Source of the DNA: UBA5287 sp041672395
Lineage (GTDB): Bacteria > Bacteroidota > Bacteroidia > Bacteroidales > Dysgonomonadaceae
Reading direction: 5' to 3'
Assembly: GCA_041672395.1 (NCBI GenBank)
Contig: JBAYZS010000012.1
Span: forward strand, 1 to 53,207
DNA length: 53,207 nt
In this document: in pieces, positions 18,459-28,023 of the stretch
Layout of the letters: the number at the start of each line of letters is the position of its first letter
How positions within the stretch are numbered: position 1 is the stretch's first letter
Notes under the pieces: model-generated
What the model saw: only the letters and a program-made list of their open reading frames with translations
What the model was told of the DNA's origin: nothing
Database searches by the model: none
Position numbers and translations under genes: made by a program

Positions 18459-20433
18459 TCGTATATTTATGCACTCTCGAAAACTCATCTATGTAGTGTT
18501 GGCTTTTTTGTTAATTGCATATTCTGAGAAATCGGTATCTCAAGAACTAAACCTACTGCCGAAACCTCAACATATCGAGTTGGATATGCAAAAAAAACAC
18601 CCATTGAAAAATGGAAATATGGAAAATGCTGCAATAACAGAAAAACTGGTAAAGGAAATTGTTGATGTAAAAATCAACATGGATGAAGCATATGCCTTAA
18701 GTATTACACCGGATAACATTCTCATTGAAGCTACTACTGAAAAAGGAGTTTATTGGGCTAAACAAACGCTTAAACAATTATTACAAAAGGATAAAAAAGG
18801 ACAATGGTATTTACCTTGCGGCGAAATAATTGATTATCCGGCTTTCCGTATTCGTGGTTTTATGCATGATGTTGGAAGAAGTTACATCTCTGTTGAAGAA
18901 CTAAAACGAGAAATAGATATTTTATCTCAATTCAAAATCAATACTTTTCATTGGCACTTGACAGAAAACCAAGGCTGGCGACTGGAAAGCAAAATTTATC
19001 CTCAGCTGAACGACAGCATAAATTTTGAACGTCTTCCAGGAAAATATTATACTATTGAAGATGCTCACGAAATTGCAGAGTATTGTAAACAACATAACAT
19101 GTTGTTGATTCCTGAAATTGATATGCCTGGTCATAGTGCGGCTTTTATTAGAGCTATGAAAACAGATATGCAGACCGAAAAAGGAATGGAAATACTAAAA
19201 AATCTGTTGAATGAAGTGTGTACAGAAGTGTTCCCCGACGTTCCTTATATTCATATTGGTACAGACGAAATCGAATTTACTAACCCTGATTTTGTTCCGG
19301 AAATGGTAAAATTCATTCGATCTAAAGGGAAAAAGGTTATTTCATGGAACCCTGGATGGAACTATGCTCCTGGCGAAATTGACATGACTCAAATGTGGAG
19401 CTACAGAGGAAAAGCGCAGAAAGGAATACCGGCTATAGATTCAAGATTTCATTACATAAACCACTTCGATGCTTTTGCAGATATGGTTGCACTATACAAC
19501 AGTAAAATAGCAAATGTTGATCAAGGTTCTGATGATATTGCTGGTGGAATTATTGCTATCTGGAACGATCGTTTCATTCCTGATGAACAACAGATTTTAT
19601 TACAAAATAACTTCTACCCTACTATGCTGGCGTTTGCAGAACGTGCCTGGCTTGGTGGAGGAAGTGAATATTTCGATAAAAACGGAACTAACATTCCAAC
19701 TAATAATAATGATCCTATTTTCAATGGATTAGTAGATTTTGAAAAGCGGTTGCTTTGGCATAAAGAAAATACTTTCTCTAATTATCCTTTCGCTTACGTA
19801 AAACAAACAAATATCAAATGGCGAATTACTGATCCTTTTCCTAACGAGGGTGACCTAACAAAAGTATTTCCTCCGGAGAATAAAATATCAAATAAATATA
19901 CTTACAACGGGAAAACTTATAATTCAAAATATACTGTAGGAGCAGGAATTTATCTACGTCACGTTTGGGGAAAAACTGTTCCATCTTTTTATAGTGACCC
20001 ACAACCTAATCACACGGCTTACGCATATACATGGGTTTGGTCTCCGAAAAAACAAAAAGTCGGACTCTGGACCTCGACTCAAGATTATAGTAGATCGGAA
20101 AAAGATTTGTCTCCTTTACAAGGTAAATGGGATTATCGTGAAAGTCAAATTCTTTTGAATGATAAGCCTATCACACCTCCGGTTTGGGAAAATACGCACA
20201 CAGAAAAATCAAATGAGATCTCTTTGAAAAATGAAAACTTTCAAGCTCGAACTCCTATCGCTGTTACACTAAACAAGGGATGGAATAAAGTATTTTTAAA
20301 ACTGCCGGTTGGACAATTTTCAACGCCTGAAGTACGATTGCAAAAATGGATGTTCACTTTTGTTTTTGTAACTCCTGACGGAAAAAATGCTGTTCCAAAT
20401 CTCATATATAATCCTGATAAAAAATTGAAATAA
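18448..20433 (+). CDS. GH20 beta-N-acetylhexosaminidase, secreted
   Basis: It cleaves terminal GlcNAc or GalNAc from glycans outside the cytoplasm. The 661-residue protein has an N-terminal hydrophobic signal, the small GH20b domain (LNLLPKPQHIEL onward), and the GH20 barrel: FRIRGFMHDVGRSYI, INTFHWHLTENQGWR, LLIPEIDMPGHSAA, and the catalytic pair D273-E274 in HIGTDEIEF. Most GH20 enzymes read HxGGDE or HxGADE there; the Thr is a small deviation but the acid pair is intact. Residues after about 470 form a C-terminal extension I cannot name. The start overlaps the esterase by 11 nt; a second ATG at 18469 is possible. Tannerella sialic acid loci also carry a hexosaminidase. Confidence 0.9.
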   Translation: MKSNRIFMHSRKLIYVVLAFLLIAYSEKSVSQELNLLPKPQHIELDMQKKHPLKNGNMENAAITEKLVKEIVDVKINMDEAYALSITPDNILIEATTEKGVYWAKQTLKQLLQKDKKGQWYLPCGEIIDYPAFRIRGFMHDVGRSYISVEELKREIDILSQFKINTFHWHLTENQGWRLESKIYPQLNDSINFERLPGKYYTIEDAHEIAEYCKQHNMLLIPEIDMPGHSAAFIRAMKTDMQTEKGMEILKNLLNEVCTEVFPDVPYIHIGTDEIEFTNPDFVPEMVKFIRSKGKKVISWNPGWNYAPGEIDMTQMWSYRGKAQKGIPAIDSRFHYINHFDAFADMVALYNSKIANVDQGSDDIAGGIIAIWNDRFIPDEQQILLQNNFYPTMLAFAERAWLGGGSEYFDKNGTNIPTNNNDPIFNGLVDFEKRLLWHKENTFSNYPFAYVKQTNIKWRITDPFPNEGDLTKVFPPENKISNKYTYNGKTYNSKYTVGAGIYLRHVWGKTVPSFYSDPQPNHTAYAYTWVWSPKKQKVGLWTSTQDYSRSEKDLSPLQGKWDYRESQILLNDKPITPPVWENTHTEKSNEISLKNENFQARTPIAVTLNKGWNKVFLKLPVGQFSTPEVRLQKWMFTFVFVTPDGKNAVPNLIYNPDKKLK

Positions 20434-20444
20434 ATCGAAAACTA

Positions 20445-22565
20445 ATGACTAATAAAAAGAATCTGTTACTGCTTACACTATTATTCTTTTCTCTGACAAT
20501 ATTTTCTCAAGAGAAAATCAAAATTGCTTGTGTTGGTAATTCAGTAACATATGGATATACAATTCCTGATCGTGAACATAATTCGTATCCGGCGCAACTA
20601 CAACAACTGTTGGGCGATAAATATGATGTCCAAAACTTTGGATTAAGTGGCGCTACTTTATTAAAAAAAGGACATAGACCTTATTGGGAACAAGAAGTAT
20701 ACAAAAAAGCATTAGATTTTAAAGCGCAATATGTTATCATACATTTGGGATTAAATGATACGGACCCAAGAAACTGGCCAAAATATAGAGATGATTTTAC
20801 GCGAGATTATATCGATTTAATTCAATCATTTAAAATGGCTAACCCGAAAACAAAGGTGATGATTTGTCGCTTGACTCCTATATTTCATGGACACAATCGT
20901 TTCAAATCTGGAACACGCGACTGGTACTGGCAAATCCAAAATGATATTGAAAGGGTCGCAAAAGCGGAGAACGTACAACTGATTGATTTAAATACTCCTT
21001 TACACAATCGCCCTGATCTGTTCCCGGATAATTTACACCCTACTGCTGAAGGTGCGGGAATAATTGCACAAACAGTGTTCTCAATGATCACAGGTAATTA
21101 TGGGGATTTAAAACTTCCTCAACTATTTTCTGATCATATGGTTTTGCAAAGAAATAAACCTATTCCTGTTTGGGGAACAGCAAATGCAAGTACAAAAATA
21201 AAGGTTACATTCAATAAACAAGTAAAAAACACAATCGCAGGAAAAGATGGCCATTGGGAAGTGTCATTTCCACAAATGAATGCAGGTGGTCCTTATACAA
21301 TTAAAGTCGAAAACGAAAAAACAAATATTCAATTTAATGATGTAATGATTGGTGAGGTATGGCTGTGTTCGGGACAATCAAACATGGCGTTTCAATTGAA
21401 ACAGGCAACAACGGCGTCAACTGATATACCTGCTTCTGCTAACTCATCAATCAGATTGTTTAACATGAGTGAAACAGCTCCTACAAACAAAGTTGCATGG
21501 AATGATAGTGTTTTAACTCAAGTAAATCAACTAAATTATTTCAAACCTGCTTCATGGGAAGTTTGTACTCCAAAATCTTCGGCCGATTTTTCAGCAATAG
21601 CTTACTACTTCGGTGCAAAATTGCAGGAAGAACTGGATGTACCTATTGGATTAATACAAAATGCTATCGGTGGATCACCGGCAGAAGCGTGGATCGACAG
21701 ATTTTCACTTGAACATAACGCAATTTTGGTCGATGTTCTTACAAATTGGAATAATAACGATTTTGTGATGCAATGGTGCAGAACACGGGCTCAGGAAAAT
21801 ATTGAAAACAGTAAAAATCCTTTACAACGTCATCCATATCAACCTGCTTATTTATACGAAAGTGGAATCGCTCCTCTCATAAATGCACCAATCGCTGGAG
21901 TTATCTGGTATCAGGGTGAGTCTAACGAACATAATGTGGAATTATATGAGGAAGCTTTCCCTGCGGTTGTGAAAAGTTGGAGAAATGCATGGGGATATGA
22001 TTTCCCGTTTTATTATGTTCAACTATCAAGCATGAAGGTTGGAAGGGAATCATGGGGGCATTTTAGAGATAGCCAACGAAGAATGATGAACGTTATCCCT
22101 AATTCAGGAATGGCTGTTTCATCGGATGTGGGAAATGAAAATGATGTGCATCCACAAGAAAAGAAACCTGTAGGAGAACGTCTTGCGCGATGGGCATTGG
22201 CTGATACTTACAATTTACCAATTGTAAAAAGTGGCCCATTATTTAAAAACGTAGCATTTGACAAAAACAAAGCAATTGTTGAATTCGCTGAAGTAGTACA
22301 ATTGAAAACATCGGACAATTTACCACCGGCATCATTTGAGATTGCTGGTGCTGACAAGATTTTTTATCCTGCAAAAGCAGAAATTAACGGAAATAAAATA
22401 ACTGCAAGTAATGAAAAGATATCCAATCCTGTCTTTGTACGTTATGGTTGGTCTTCTTTTTCTGAAGGAAATCTGATAAATGAAGAAAATCTTCCTGCTT
22501 CAACATTTTCTTCAGAATACGAGACGTCTGATCATATAATAACTTGTATTACAAACAAAAAGTAA
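20445..22565 (+). CDS. nanS: Sialate O-acetylesterase with two esterase modules
   Basis: This is a 706-residue periplasmic enzyme. After the signal peptide (ending IFSQ), residues 24 to about 215 are an SGNH module: ACVGNSVTYGY (Ser), HLGLNDTDP, and DNLHPTAEG (Asp/His). Residues from about 220 onward form a sialic-acid-specific 9-O-acetylesterase (SASA) module: PQLFSDHMVLQR, a small beta-sandwich insert, and GEVWLCSGQSNMAF with its own Ser, then IAGVIWYQGESN. The two-module layout resembles NanS of Tannerella forsythia. It would strip acetyl groups that block sialidase or lyase. The stop overlaps the ATG of the mutarotase gene by one base. Confidence 0.9.
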   Translation: MTNKKNLLLLTLLFFSLTIFSQEKIKIACVGNSVTYGYTIPDREHNSYPAQLQQLLGDKYDVQNFGLSGATLLKKGHRPYWEQEVYKKALDFKAQYVIIHLGLNDTDPRNWPKYRDDFTRDYIDLIQSFKMANPKTKVMICRLTPIFHGHNRFKSGTRDWYWQIQNDIERVAKAENVQLIDLNTPLHNRPDLFPDNLHPTAEGAGIIAQTVFSMITGNYGDLKLPQLFSDHMVLQRNKPIPVWGTANASTKIKVTFNKQVKNTIAGKDGHWEVSFPQMNAGGPYTIKVENEKTNIQFNDVMIGEVWLCSGQSNMAFQLKQATTASTDIPASANSSIRLFNMSETAPTNKVAWNDSVLTQVNQLNYFKPASWEVCTPKSSADFSAIAYYFGAKLQEELDVPIGLIQNAIGGSPAEAWIDRFSLEHNAILVDVLTNWNNNDFVMQWCRTRAQENIENSKNPLQRHPYQPAYLYESGIAPLINAPIAGVIWYQGESNEHNVELYEEAFPAVVKSWRNAWGYDFPFYYVQLSSMKVGRESWGHFRDSQRRMMNVIPNSGMAVSSDVGNENDVHPQEKKPVGERLARWALADTYNLPIVKSGPLFKNVAFDKNKAIVEFAEVVQLKTSDNLPPASFEIAGADKIFYPAKAEINGNKITASNEKISNPVFVRYGWSSFSEGNLINEENLPASTFSSEYETSDHIITCITNKK

Positions 22566-23770
22566 TGAAACATAAAACCTGTTTTATCCTAATTTATTTA
22601 CTTGTATTCGTTATTTTTGTAACTAGCTTGTCTTGCGATAATGAAACCAATAAAACAAATGATATGACAATTAACTGGAATGAGCTCACTACCGAAGGTA
22701 TAACGGGTGACTTAGAAAAAGGTGTTTCTGCCACATATGCGGCAACCGTAAATAATAAACTAATTGTTGCAGGTGGTGCCAATTTCCCGGGGAAACTGGG
22801 CTTCGAAGGTGGATCAAAAGCTTATTATGACGTGATACTTGCTCTCGATACAATCGAAAATAATAAATGGCAAATTGTTGGTAAATTACCAAATCCTTCC
22901 GCTTATGGTGTTTCAGTGCAGACTGATGAAGCTGCTTATTGGATCGGAGGCGAAACGGCTTCGGGACCAACTTCAGATGTTTATAAAGTTTCTTTAAATG
23001 CTTCTGACTCTGTGCAATTAGATTCTATCACTTCTCTTCCTGTAACAATGGACAACTTTGCTGGATGTTCACTAAATAATTTGATTTTTGTCGGTGGTGG
23101 AAATATCAATGGTAAACCTGGTAACCAATTATATTGCTTAGATACAAAAAATGGGAATGAATGGAAAGAGCTTAAACCATTTCCTGGTTTACCTCGTGTT
23201 CAACCTGTCATTACGGCAATGGAAATTGATGGTAAACAGTTTGTATATTTGTTCGGAGGATTCTTTGGAGGAAATGAATCAAACAAACCGGAAATGGCTA
23301 CTGAAGTATATCGATATTCTGTAGCTGATAATTCATGGGAAAAAGTGGCTGATCAACTTGATGAAAAAACTCAAAAACCTTTTTCTCTTGGTGGTGCTAC
23401 AGCTATGCCTATAAATAATCAATATATTCTTTGTTTAGGAGGCGTAAACTATGATGTTTTTCTTGAGGCTATTACTTCTCAACACAATATCAATTTCAAT
23501 AAGGCATTATCTCAAGATGAGAAAAAATTGCAGAATTACAATTTCTCAAAAGAATATATGACACAACCTGTAGAGTACTACAACTTCAACAAGGAATGCA
23601 GAGTGTTTGACACTGAAAGCAACACTTGGAAAACTATCGATACAATCTCATTTGCTGCTCGTGCAGGCGCCACCTTGGTTTTTAGCAAAAATAAATTCTA
23701 CGCTGTACAAGGAGAATTAAAACCCGGAGTAAGAACAAAGGTTTCAATGAAAGGGACTGTAGAATATTAA
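22565..23770 (+). CDS. nanM: Kelch-repeat N-acetylneuraminate mutarotase
   Basis: NanM speeds conversion of alpha-Neu5Ac, the form released from glycans, to the beta form needed for transport and the lyase. The 401-residue protein starts at the ATG overlapping the TAA of nanS; a start at 22544 would lie inside nanS and precede the signal. The signal ends in the lipobox VTSLSC (Cys 22), so it is probably a lipoprotein. Kelch blades are marked by repeated GG pairs: IVAGGANFPG, YWIGGETASG, FVGGGNING, YLFGGFFGG and LCLGGVNY, consistent with a six-bladed propeller. The next gene starts 19 nt later. Confidence 0.88.
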   Translation: MKHKTCFILIYLLVFVIFVTSLSCDNETNKTNDMTINWNELTTEGITGDLEKGVSATYAATVNNKLIVAGGANFPGKLGFEGGSKAYYDVILALDTIENNKWQIVGKLPNPSAYGVSVQTDEAAYWIGGETASGPTSDVYKVSLNASDSVQLDSITSLPVTMDNFAGCSLNNLIFVGGGNINGKPGNQLYCLDTKNGNEWKELKPFPGLPRVQPVITAMEIDGKQFVYLFGGFFGGNESNKPEMATEVYRYSVADNSWEKVADQLDEKTQKPFSLGGATAMPINNQYILCLGGVNYDVFLEAITSQHNINFNKALSQDEKKLQNYNFSKEYMTQPVEYYNFNKECRVFDTESNTWKTIDTISFAARAGATLVFSKNKFYAVQGELKPGVRTKVSMKGTVEY

Positions 23771-23789
23771 TTGAATCAAAGTATAAATA

Positions 23790-25073
23790 ATGAAAAATAG
23801 TAAAGTTTATCCTTGGGTAGTAGTTGGATTATTGTGGGTAGTTGCTCTGCTCAACTACATGGACCGACAAATGCTGTCTACAATGCAATCAGCAATGCAA
23901 GTAGATATTGCGGAGTTAGGTAAAGCAGAAAACTTTGGACGATTAATGGGTATATTCCTGCTGATTTACGGATTTTTAAGTCCGTTCGCAGGGGCCATAG
24001 CCGACCGTATAAACAGGAAATGGCTGTTAGTAGGCAGTCTGTTTGTATGGTCTGCGGTTACTTATGCCATGGGGTATGCAACAACTTTTAATCAACTTTA
24101 TTGGTTAAGAGCATTCATGGGAGTAAGCGAAGCATTGTATATGCCCGCAGCATTAGCCTTGATATCAGATTACCACACTAACAAAACAAGATCATTGGCA
24201 ATTGGAATCCATATGACCGGATTATATACGGGACAAGCTCTTGGAGGATTTGGAGCAACCATTGCCGAACAATTTTCTTGGCAATCAACGTTCCATGTGT
24301 TCGGAATTATCGGAATCATTTATTCTGTCGTTCTGGTAATGTTTTTACACGAAAAAGCAGATCGTCCAGGCAAACAAATTGTTCCCGCTTCTGTTAATGA
24401 ACCAAAGCAAAAGAAAGAATCTGTATGGAGAAGCTTTGGACTTTTATTTAGCACATTCTCCTTTTGGATATTATTATTCTATTTCCTTGCACCTAGTCTC
24501 CCGGGATGGGCTACAAAGAACTGGCTTCCAACATTATTCTCCGAAAATCTTGGTATTCCAATGGGAAAAGCTGGACCAATAGCAACTATTTCAATTTCAG
24601 TTGCATCACTCATTGGAATTTTAATTGGTGGACCACTATCAGATAAGTGGGTCATGAAAAATATCCGCGGACGAATGTATACAAGTGCAATCGGTATGGG
24701 ATTGATGATACCATCACTTCTATTATTAGGATTCGGACACACTTATGCTGGATTAATAACTGCTGCTCTATTATTTGGAATTGGATATGGAATGGCAGAC
24801 ACCAATAATATGCCGATATTATGTCAAATCATTCCTGCAAAATATCGAGGCACTGCTTATGGCATCATGAATATGGTAGGCGTTTTCGGAGGATACTTTA
24901 TCACCCTGTTACTGGGAAGTTCTACGGATGAAGGCAATTTGGGAAGCGACTTCAGTAAACTCGGATTGATAGTTTTTGTAGCTGTAGTATTTATGATTGC
25001 ATTCTTAAAACCGAAAAAAGAATATACATATACGTCAGAAGAACAAGCAAATGTTCAAGCTGAACAAAAGTAA
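23790..25073 (+). CDS. nanT: MFS-family sialic acid transporter (NanT type)
   Basis: This is an inner-membrane major facilitator of 427 residues with about 12 predicted helices. MFS signatures are visible: an N-terminal ALLNYMDRQ segment, GAIADRINRKWLL between helices 2 and 3, and GGPLSDKWVMKNIRGR in the second half. Its place between the mutarotase and lyase genes indicates that it imports free N-acetylneuraminate from the periplasm. It is more like the anion:cation symporter branch of the MFS than E. coli NanT in length, which has 14 helices. Substrate is inferred from context alone. Confidence 0.87.
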   Translation: MKNSKVYPWVVVGLLWVVALLNYMDRQMLSTMQSAMQVDIAELGKAENFGRLMGIFLLIYGFLSPFAGAIADRINRKWLLVGSLFVWSAVTYAMGYATTFNQLYWLRAFMGVSEALYMPAALALISDYHTNKTRSLAIGIHMTGLYTGQALGGFGATIAEQFSWQSTFHVFGIIGIIYSVVLVMFLHEKADRPGKQIVPASVNEPKQKKESVWRSFGLLFSTFSFWILLFYFLAPSLPGWATKNWLPTLFSENLGIPMGKAGPIATISISVASLIGILIGGPLSDKWVMKNIRGRMYTSAIGMGLMIPSLLLLGFGHTYAGLITAALLFGIGYGMADTNNMPILCQIIPAKYRGTAYGIMNMVGVFGGYFITLLLGSSTDEGNLGSDFSKLGLIVFVAVVFMIAFLKPKKEYTYTSEEQANVQAEQK

Positions 25074-25100
25074 ACATCAATAAACTAAAATATTAAGAAT

Positions 25101-26024
25101 ATGAAATTTGAAAAGATTAAAGGACTGATTGTCGCACCATTCACTCCTTTCGACAAACAAGGTGAAGTAAATTTAGAACCGATTTCGGATTACGCGGCTA
25201 TGTTACACAATAACGGATTGATTGGCGTATTCATTAACGGTTCATCAGGCGAAGGTTATATGCTTACTGTAGAAGAACGAATGAAACTTGCCGAGAAATG
25301 GGTTTCTGTTTCACCTAAAGGTTTCAAAGTAATTGTACATATTGGTGCAACATGTATTAAAGATAGCTTCAAGTTGGCGCAACATGCACAAGAAATTGGA
25401 GCATTTGGGATTGGAGCAATGGCTTCACCATTTCCAAAAGCTGGTCGTGTCGAAGAATTGGTAAAATATTGTGAAGAGATTGCTTGTGGAGCACCCAACC
25501 TCCCTTTCTATTTTTATCATATCCCTGCATTGAATGGCGTTTTTTTACCGATGCTTCCATTCCTTCAGGCGGCCGATGAACGTATTCCTAATCTTGCTGG
25601 TATCAAATATACTTACGAAAGTCTATATGAATATAATCAATGTATGCTTTATAAAGATGGTAAATTTGATATGTTACATGGACAAGATGAAACGGTTCTT
25701 TCGGGTCTTGTAATGGGCGGTGCGCAAGGCGGAATCAGTGGAACAGGAAATTATATTGGAAACGTGCTTGTAGGAGTAATTAACGAATATAATTCTGGTA
25801 ACATCGAGAAAGCTCGTGAACTGCAGAACTTTGCTCAAGATGTTATCAATGTTATTGCACGATACAGAGGAAACATTGTTGCAGGTAAACGCATAATGAA
25901 ACTGCTGGGTTTAGATTTAGGAATAAATCGCACTCCATTCCAAAACATTACGGACAATGAAGAAGCGGCTATTCGTAAAGATCTGGAAGCAATAGACTTT
26001 TTTAATCGTTGCAATAAACACTAA
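25101..26024 (+). CDS. nanA: N-acetylneuraminate lyase
   Basis: It cleaves N-acetylneuraminate to N-acetylmannosamine and pyruvate in the cytoplasm. The 307-residue protein is a DHDPS-family (beta/alpha)8 barrel. The carboxylate-binding motif FINGSSGEGYMLT has the conserved GxxGE, Y139 sits in FYHIPALNG, and the Schiff-base lysine K169 is in LAGIKYTYE, close to K165 of E. coli NanA. GIKYT after the lyase-type YHIPALNG favours sialic acid lyase over dihydrodipicolinate synthase. The epimerase at the start of the cluster takes the ManNAc product. The gene is sometimes called nanL in Bacteroides. A strong bidirectional terminator follows. Confidence 0.93.
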   Translation: MKFEKIKGLIVAPFTPFDKQGEVNLEPISDYAAMLHNNGLIGVFINGSSGEGYMLTVEERMKLAEKWVSVSPKGFKVIVHIGATCIKDSFKLAQHAQEIGAFGIGAMASPFPKAGRVEELVKYCEEIACGAPNLPFYFYHIPALNGVFLPMLPFLQAADERIPNLAGIKYTYESLYEYNQCMLYKDGKFDMLHGQDETVLSGLVMGGAQGGISGTGNYIGNVLVGVINEYNSGNIEKARELQNFAQDVINVIARYRGNIVAGKRIMKLLGLDLGINRTPFQNITDNEEAAIRKDLEAIDFFNRCNKH

Positions 26025-26053
26025 AACAATGCCGGTAAATTAGTTTGAATAAA

Positions 26054-26086
26054 AAAAGGAGCTGAATACAATATTCAGCTCCTTTT
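26054..26086. terminator. Bidirectional terminator between nanA and dnaJ
   Basis: A perfect 15-bp stem (arms 26054-26068 and 26072-26086) with a 3-nt loop has A-rich and T-rich flanks on its two sides. It serves the convergent nanA (+) and dnaJ (-) transcripts. Confidence 0.9.
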
Positions 26087-26108
26087 ACATATTTAAATCT
26101 TAAAACTA

Positions 26109-27263
26109 TTAATCAAACATTTTCTTGAATTTATTGTACAAACTCTTTTTGGCACTGGGAGTAGGCACAAAATTGGGCGACTTATCCATTTCCTCTACCA
26201 TGGTTTTTTCGGCATCGGATAACTTTTCGGGAACATAAACATTTACGTTTACAAGTTCATCTCCTTTTCCATAGCCATTAACAGAAGGCAGACCTTTATT
26301 TCTAAGTCGTAAAACCTTTCCTGGTTGCGTTCCTGGTTCAATCTTCACTTTTGCAACTCCTTCAATCGTTGGAACATCAACAGTTCCACCTAAAGCAGCC
26401 ATTGGGAAAGTAAGGAATAGATTATAGATGACATCATTTTCATCACGAATCAAGTTTGGATCTTCCTCCTCTTCAACAACAATAAGCAAGTCTCCATTGA
26501 CACCGCCTCTTCGAGCAGCGTTACCTTTTCCCTGCATTGATAACTGCATACCCTCGGCAACACCAGCCGGAATTTTAACTGTAATGATTTCATCATCACG
26601 TAAAATTCCCTCACCATTACAATGAGGACACTTTTTAGTTATTGTTTTTCCGTCGCCGTTACAAGTAGGACAAGTAGATGTAGTCTGCATCTGACCCAGG
26701 ATAGTATTTGTTACCCGCGTAACTGAACCAGAACCATTACATGTAGAGCAATTACTCAGAGACGTTCCGTTTTCAGAGCCATTTCCATCGCAATGCGTAC
26801 AAGCTACATATTTTTTAACCTTCAACTTCTTTTCGACCCCATTAAGCACGTCTTTAAGCGAAAGTTTCACTTTCACCCGTAAGTCGGATCCCCTATTTAC
26901 GCGGCGACCCCTTTGAGTGCTGCCAAATCCACCGAATCCGCCAAATCCGCCAAAATGTCCGCCAAATATATCTCCAAACTGAGAGAAAATATCATCCATT
27001 GACATACCGCCACCAAAGCCTCCGCTTGCAGCTCCACCCATTCCGGCATGGCCAAACTGGTCGTATCGGGCACGTTTATTCTCGTCTCCCAAGACCTCAT
27101 AAGCTTCAGCTGCCTCTTTGAATTTTTCTTCAGCTGCTTTGTCACCGTGATTTTTATCAGGGTGAAATTGAAGCGCTTTTTTACGGTAAGCTTTTTTTAT
27201 TTCATCAGCTGTAGCCGATTTTGGAACCTCCAGTACTTCGTAATAATCTCTTTTTTCAGCCAT
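26109..27263 (-). CDS. dnaJ: Chaperone DnaJ (Hsp40)
   Basis: This co-chaperone stimulates the DnaK ATPase and delivers unfolded substrates. The 384 residues show the full type I layout: J domain with QFHPDKNHGD (HPD loop), a Gly/Phe-rich linker, and four CxxCxGxG zinc-binding repeats (CTHCDGNG, CSTCNGSG, CPTCNGDG, CPHCNGEG), followed by the C-terminal substrate-binding domain. It lies one base downstream of grpE on the same strand, so the two form an operon. dnaK is not in the window. Confidence 0.97.
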   Translation of the reverse strand: MAEKRDYYEVLEVPKSATADEIKKAYRKKALQFHPDKNHGDKAAEEKFKEAAEAYEVLGDENKRARYDQFGHAGMGGAASGGFGGGMSMDDIFSQFGDIFGGHFGGFGGFGGFGSTQRGRRVNRGSDLRVKVKLSLKDVLNGVEKKLKVKKYVACTHCDGNGSENGTSLSNCSTCNGSGSVTRVTNTILGQMQTTSTCPTCNGDGKTITKKCPHCNGEGILRDDEIITVKIPAGVAEGMQLSMQGKGNAARRGGVNGDLLIVVEEEEDPNLIRDENDVIYNLFLTFPMAALGGTVDVPTIEGVAKVKIEPGTQPGKVLRLRNKGLPSVNGYGKGDELVNVNVYVPEKLSDAEKTMVEEMDKSPNFVPTPSAKKSLYNKFKKMFD

Positions 27264-27264
27264 C

Positions 27265-27852
27265 TTATTCGCCTACAATTACTTTAGGAAAACGAATCAC
27301 TTTATCATTCAGTGTATATCCCTTTTGAATACAATCAATCACTTTACCTTTTAGTTCCTCTGTGGGAGCAGGTACCATTGAGATAGCTTCAAATCTTTCA
27401 GGATCAAACGTTTCCCCTTTTGTTTCAATTTCCTTAACCCCTTGTTGATTAAGAAAATTCTCAAATTTGTTATAAATCAGATCCAATCCTTCAAGAAAGG
27501 CATCTTTATCATCAGCTAAATGAACCTGTTCCAGCGCCCTTTCTAAGTCGTCTACCAGAGGAATTATCTCTGTCAGCACTCTTTCACCGCCATTTTTGAT
27601 AAGTTCCGTTTTCTCTTTCAACGTTCTTTTCCGATAGTTATCAAATTCTGCATGCAGTCTAAGAAAAGAACCATTCAGCTCACTATTTTTTTCTTTTAGT
27701 TCATTCAATTCTTTTAGAAGAGGATCTACTTCATCTGACGAATTGTCGTCATTAATATCTGATTCTACTTCGTTTGATGTTTCATCCTGAACAATTTCAT
27801 CATTATTCGTCAGTATGTCATCCATTTCCATATCTTCATTTTCTTGTTTCAT
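27265..27852 (-). CDS. grpE: Nucleotide exchange factor GrpE
   Basis: It releases ADP from DnaK. The 195-residue protein has a long acidic, low-complexity N-terminus, a coiled-coil (about residues 45-110, ELNELKEKNSELNGSFLR in part), the GrpE dimer segment AEFDNYRKRTLKEK, and the C-terminal beta-domain with FDPERFEAIS and IDCIQKGYTLNDKVIR. It heads a two-gene unit with dnaJ, 1 nt apart. I see no CIRCE element and no clear TAnnTTTG box in the 170 bases upstream, so its promoter may be of another type. Confidence 0.95.
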   Translation of the reverse strand: MKQENEDMEMDDILTNNDEIVQDETSNEVESDINDDNSSDEVDPLLKELNELKEKNSELNGSFLRLHAEFDNYRKRTLKEKTELIKNGGERVLTEIIPLVDDLERALEQVHLADDKDAFLEGLDLIYNKFENFLNQQGVKEIETKGETFDPERFEAISMVPAPTEELKGKVIDCIQKGYTLNDKVIRFPKVIVGE

Positions 27853-28023
27853 ACAATTAATATTTTATACTTAAGATATACCCATTTTTAAAAGACTTGA
27901 TTTATTGAGTTTTAAAAGTTAGTCCATTACAAACAAGTATGAATTGCACTTATCTACTGCAAATACTTTGCCAAAATACATCTAACAAGTATATTTTAAT
28001 ATAATTCCTGTTTGATTTGAAAA

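Noticed and set aside
25101..26024. Dihydrodipicolinate synthase (DapA)
   Set aside because: The same fold, but YHIPALNG, GIKYT and placement beside transporter, mutarotase and epimerase genes fit N-acetylneuraminate lyase.
27853..28023. CIRCE element (HrcA site) upstream of grpE
   Set aside because: No 9-bp inverted repeat of the CIRCE type was found in this gap.
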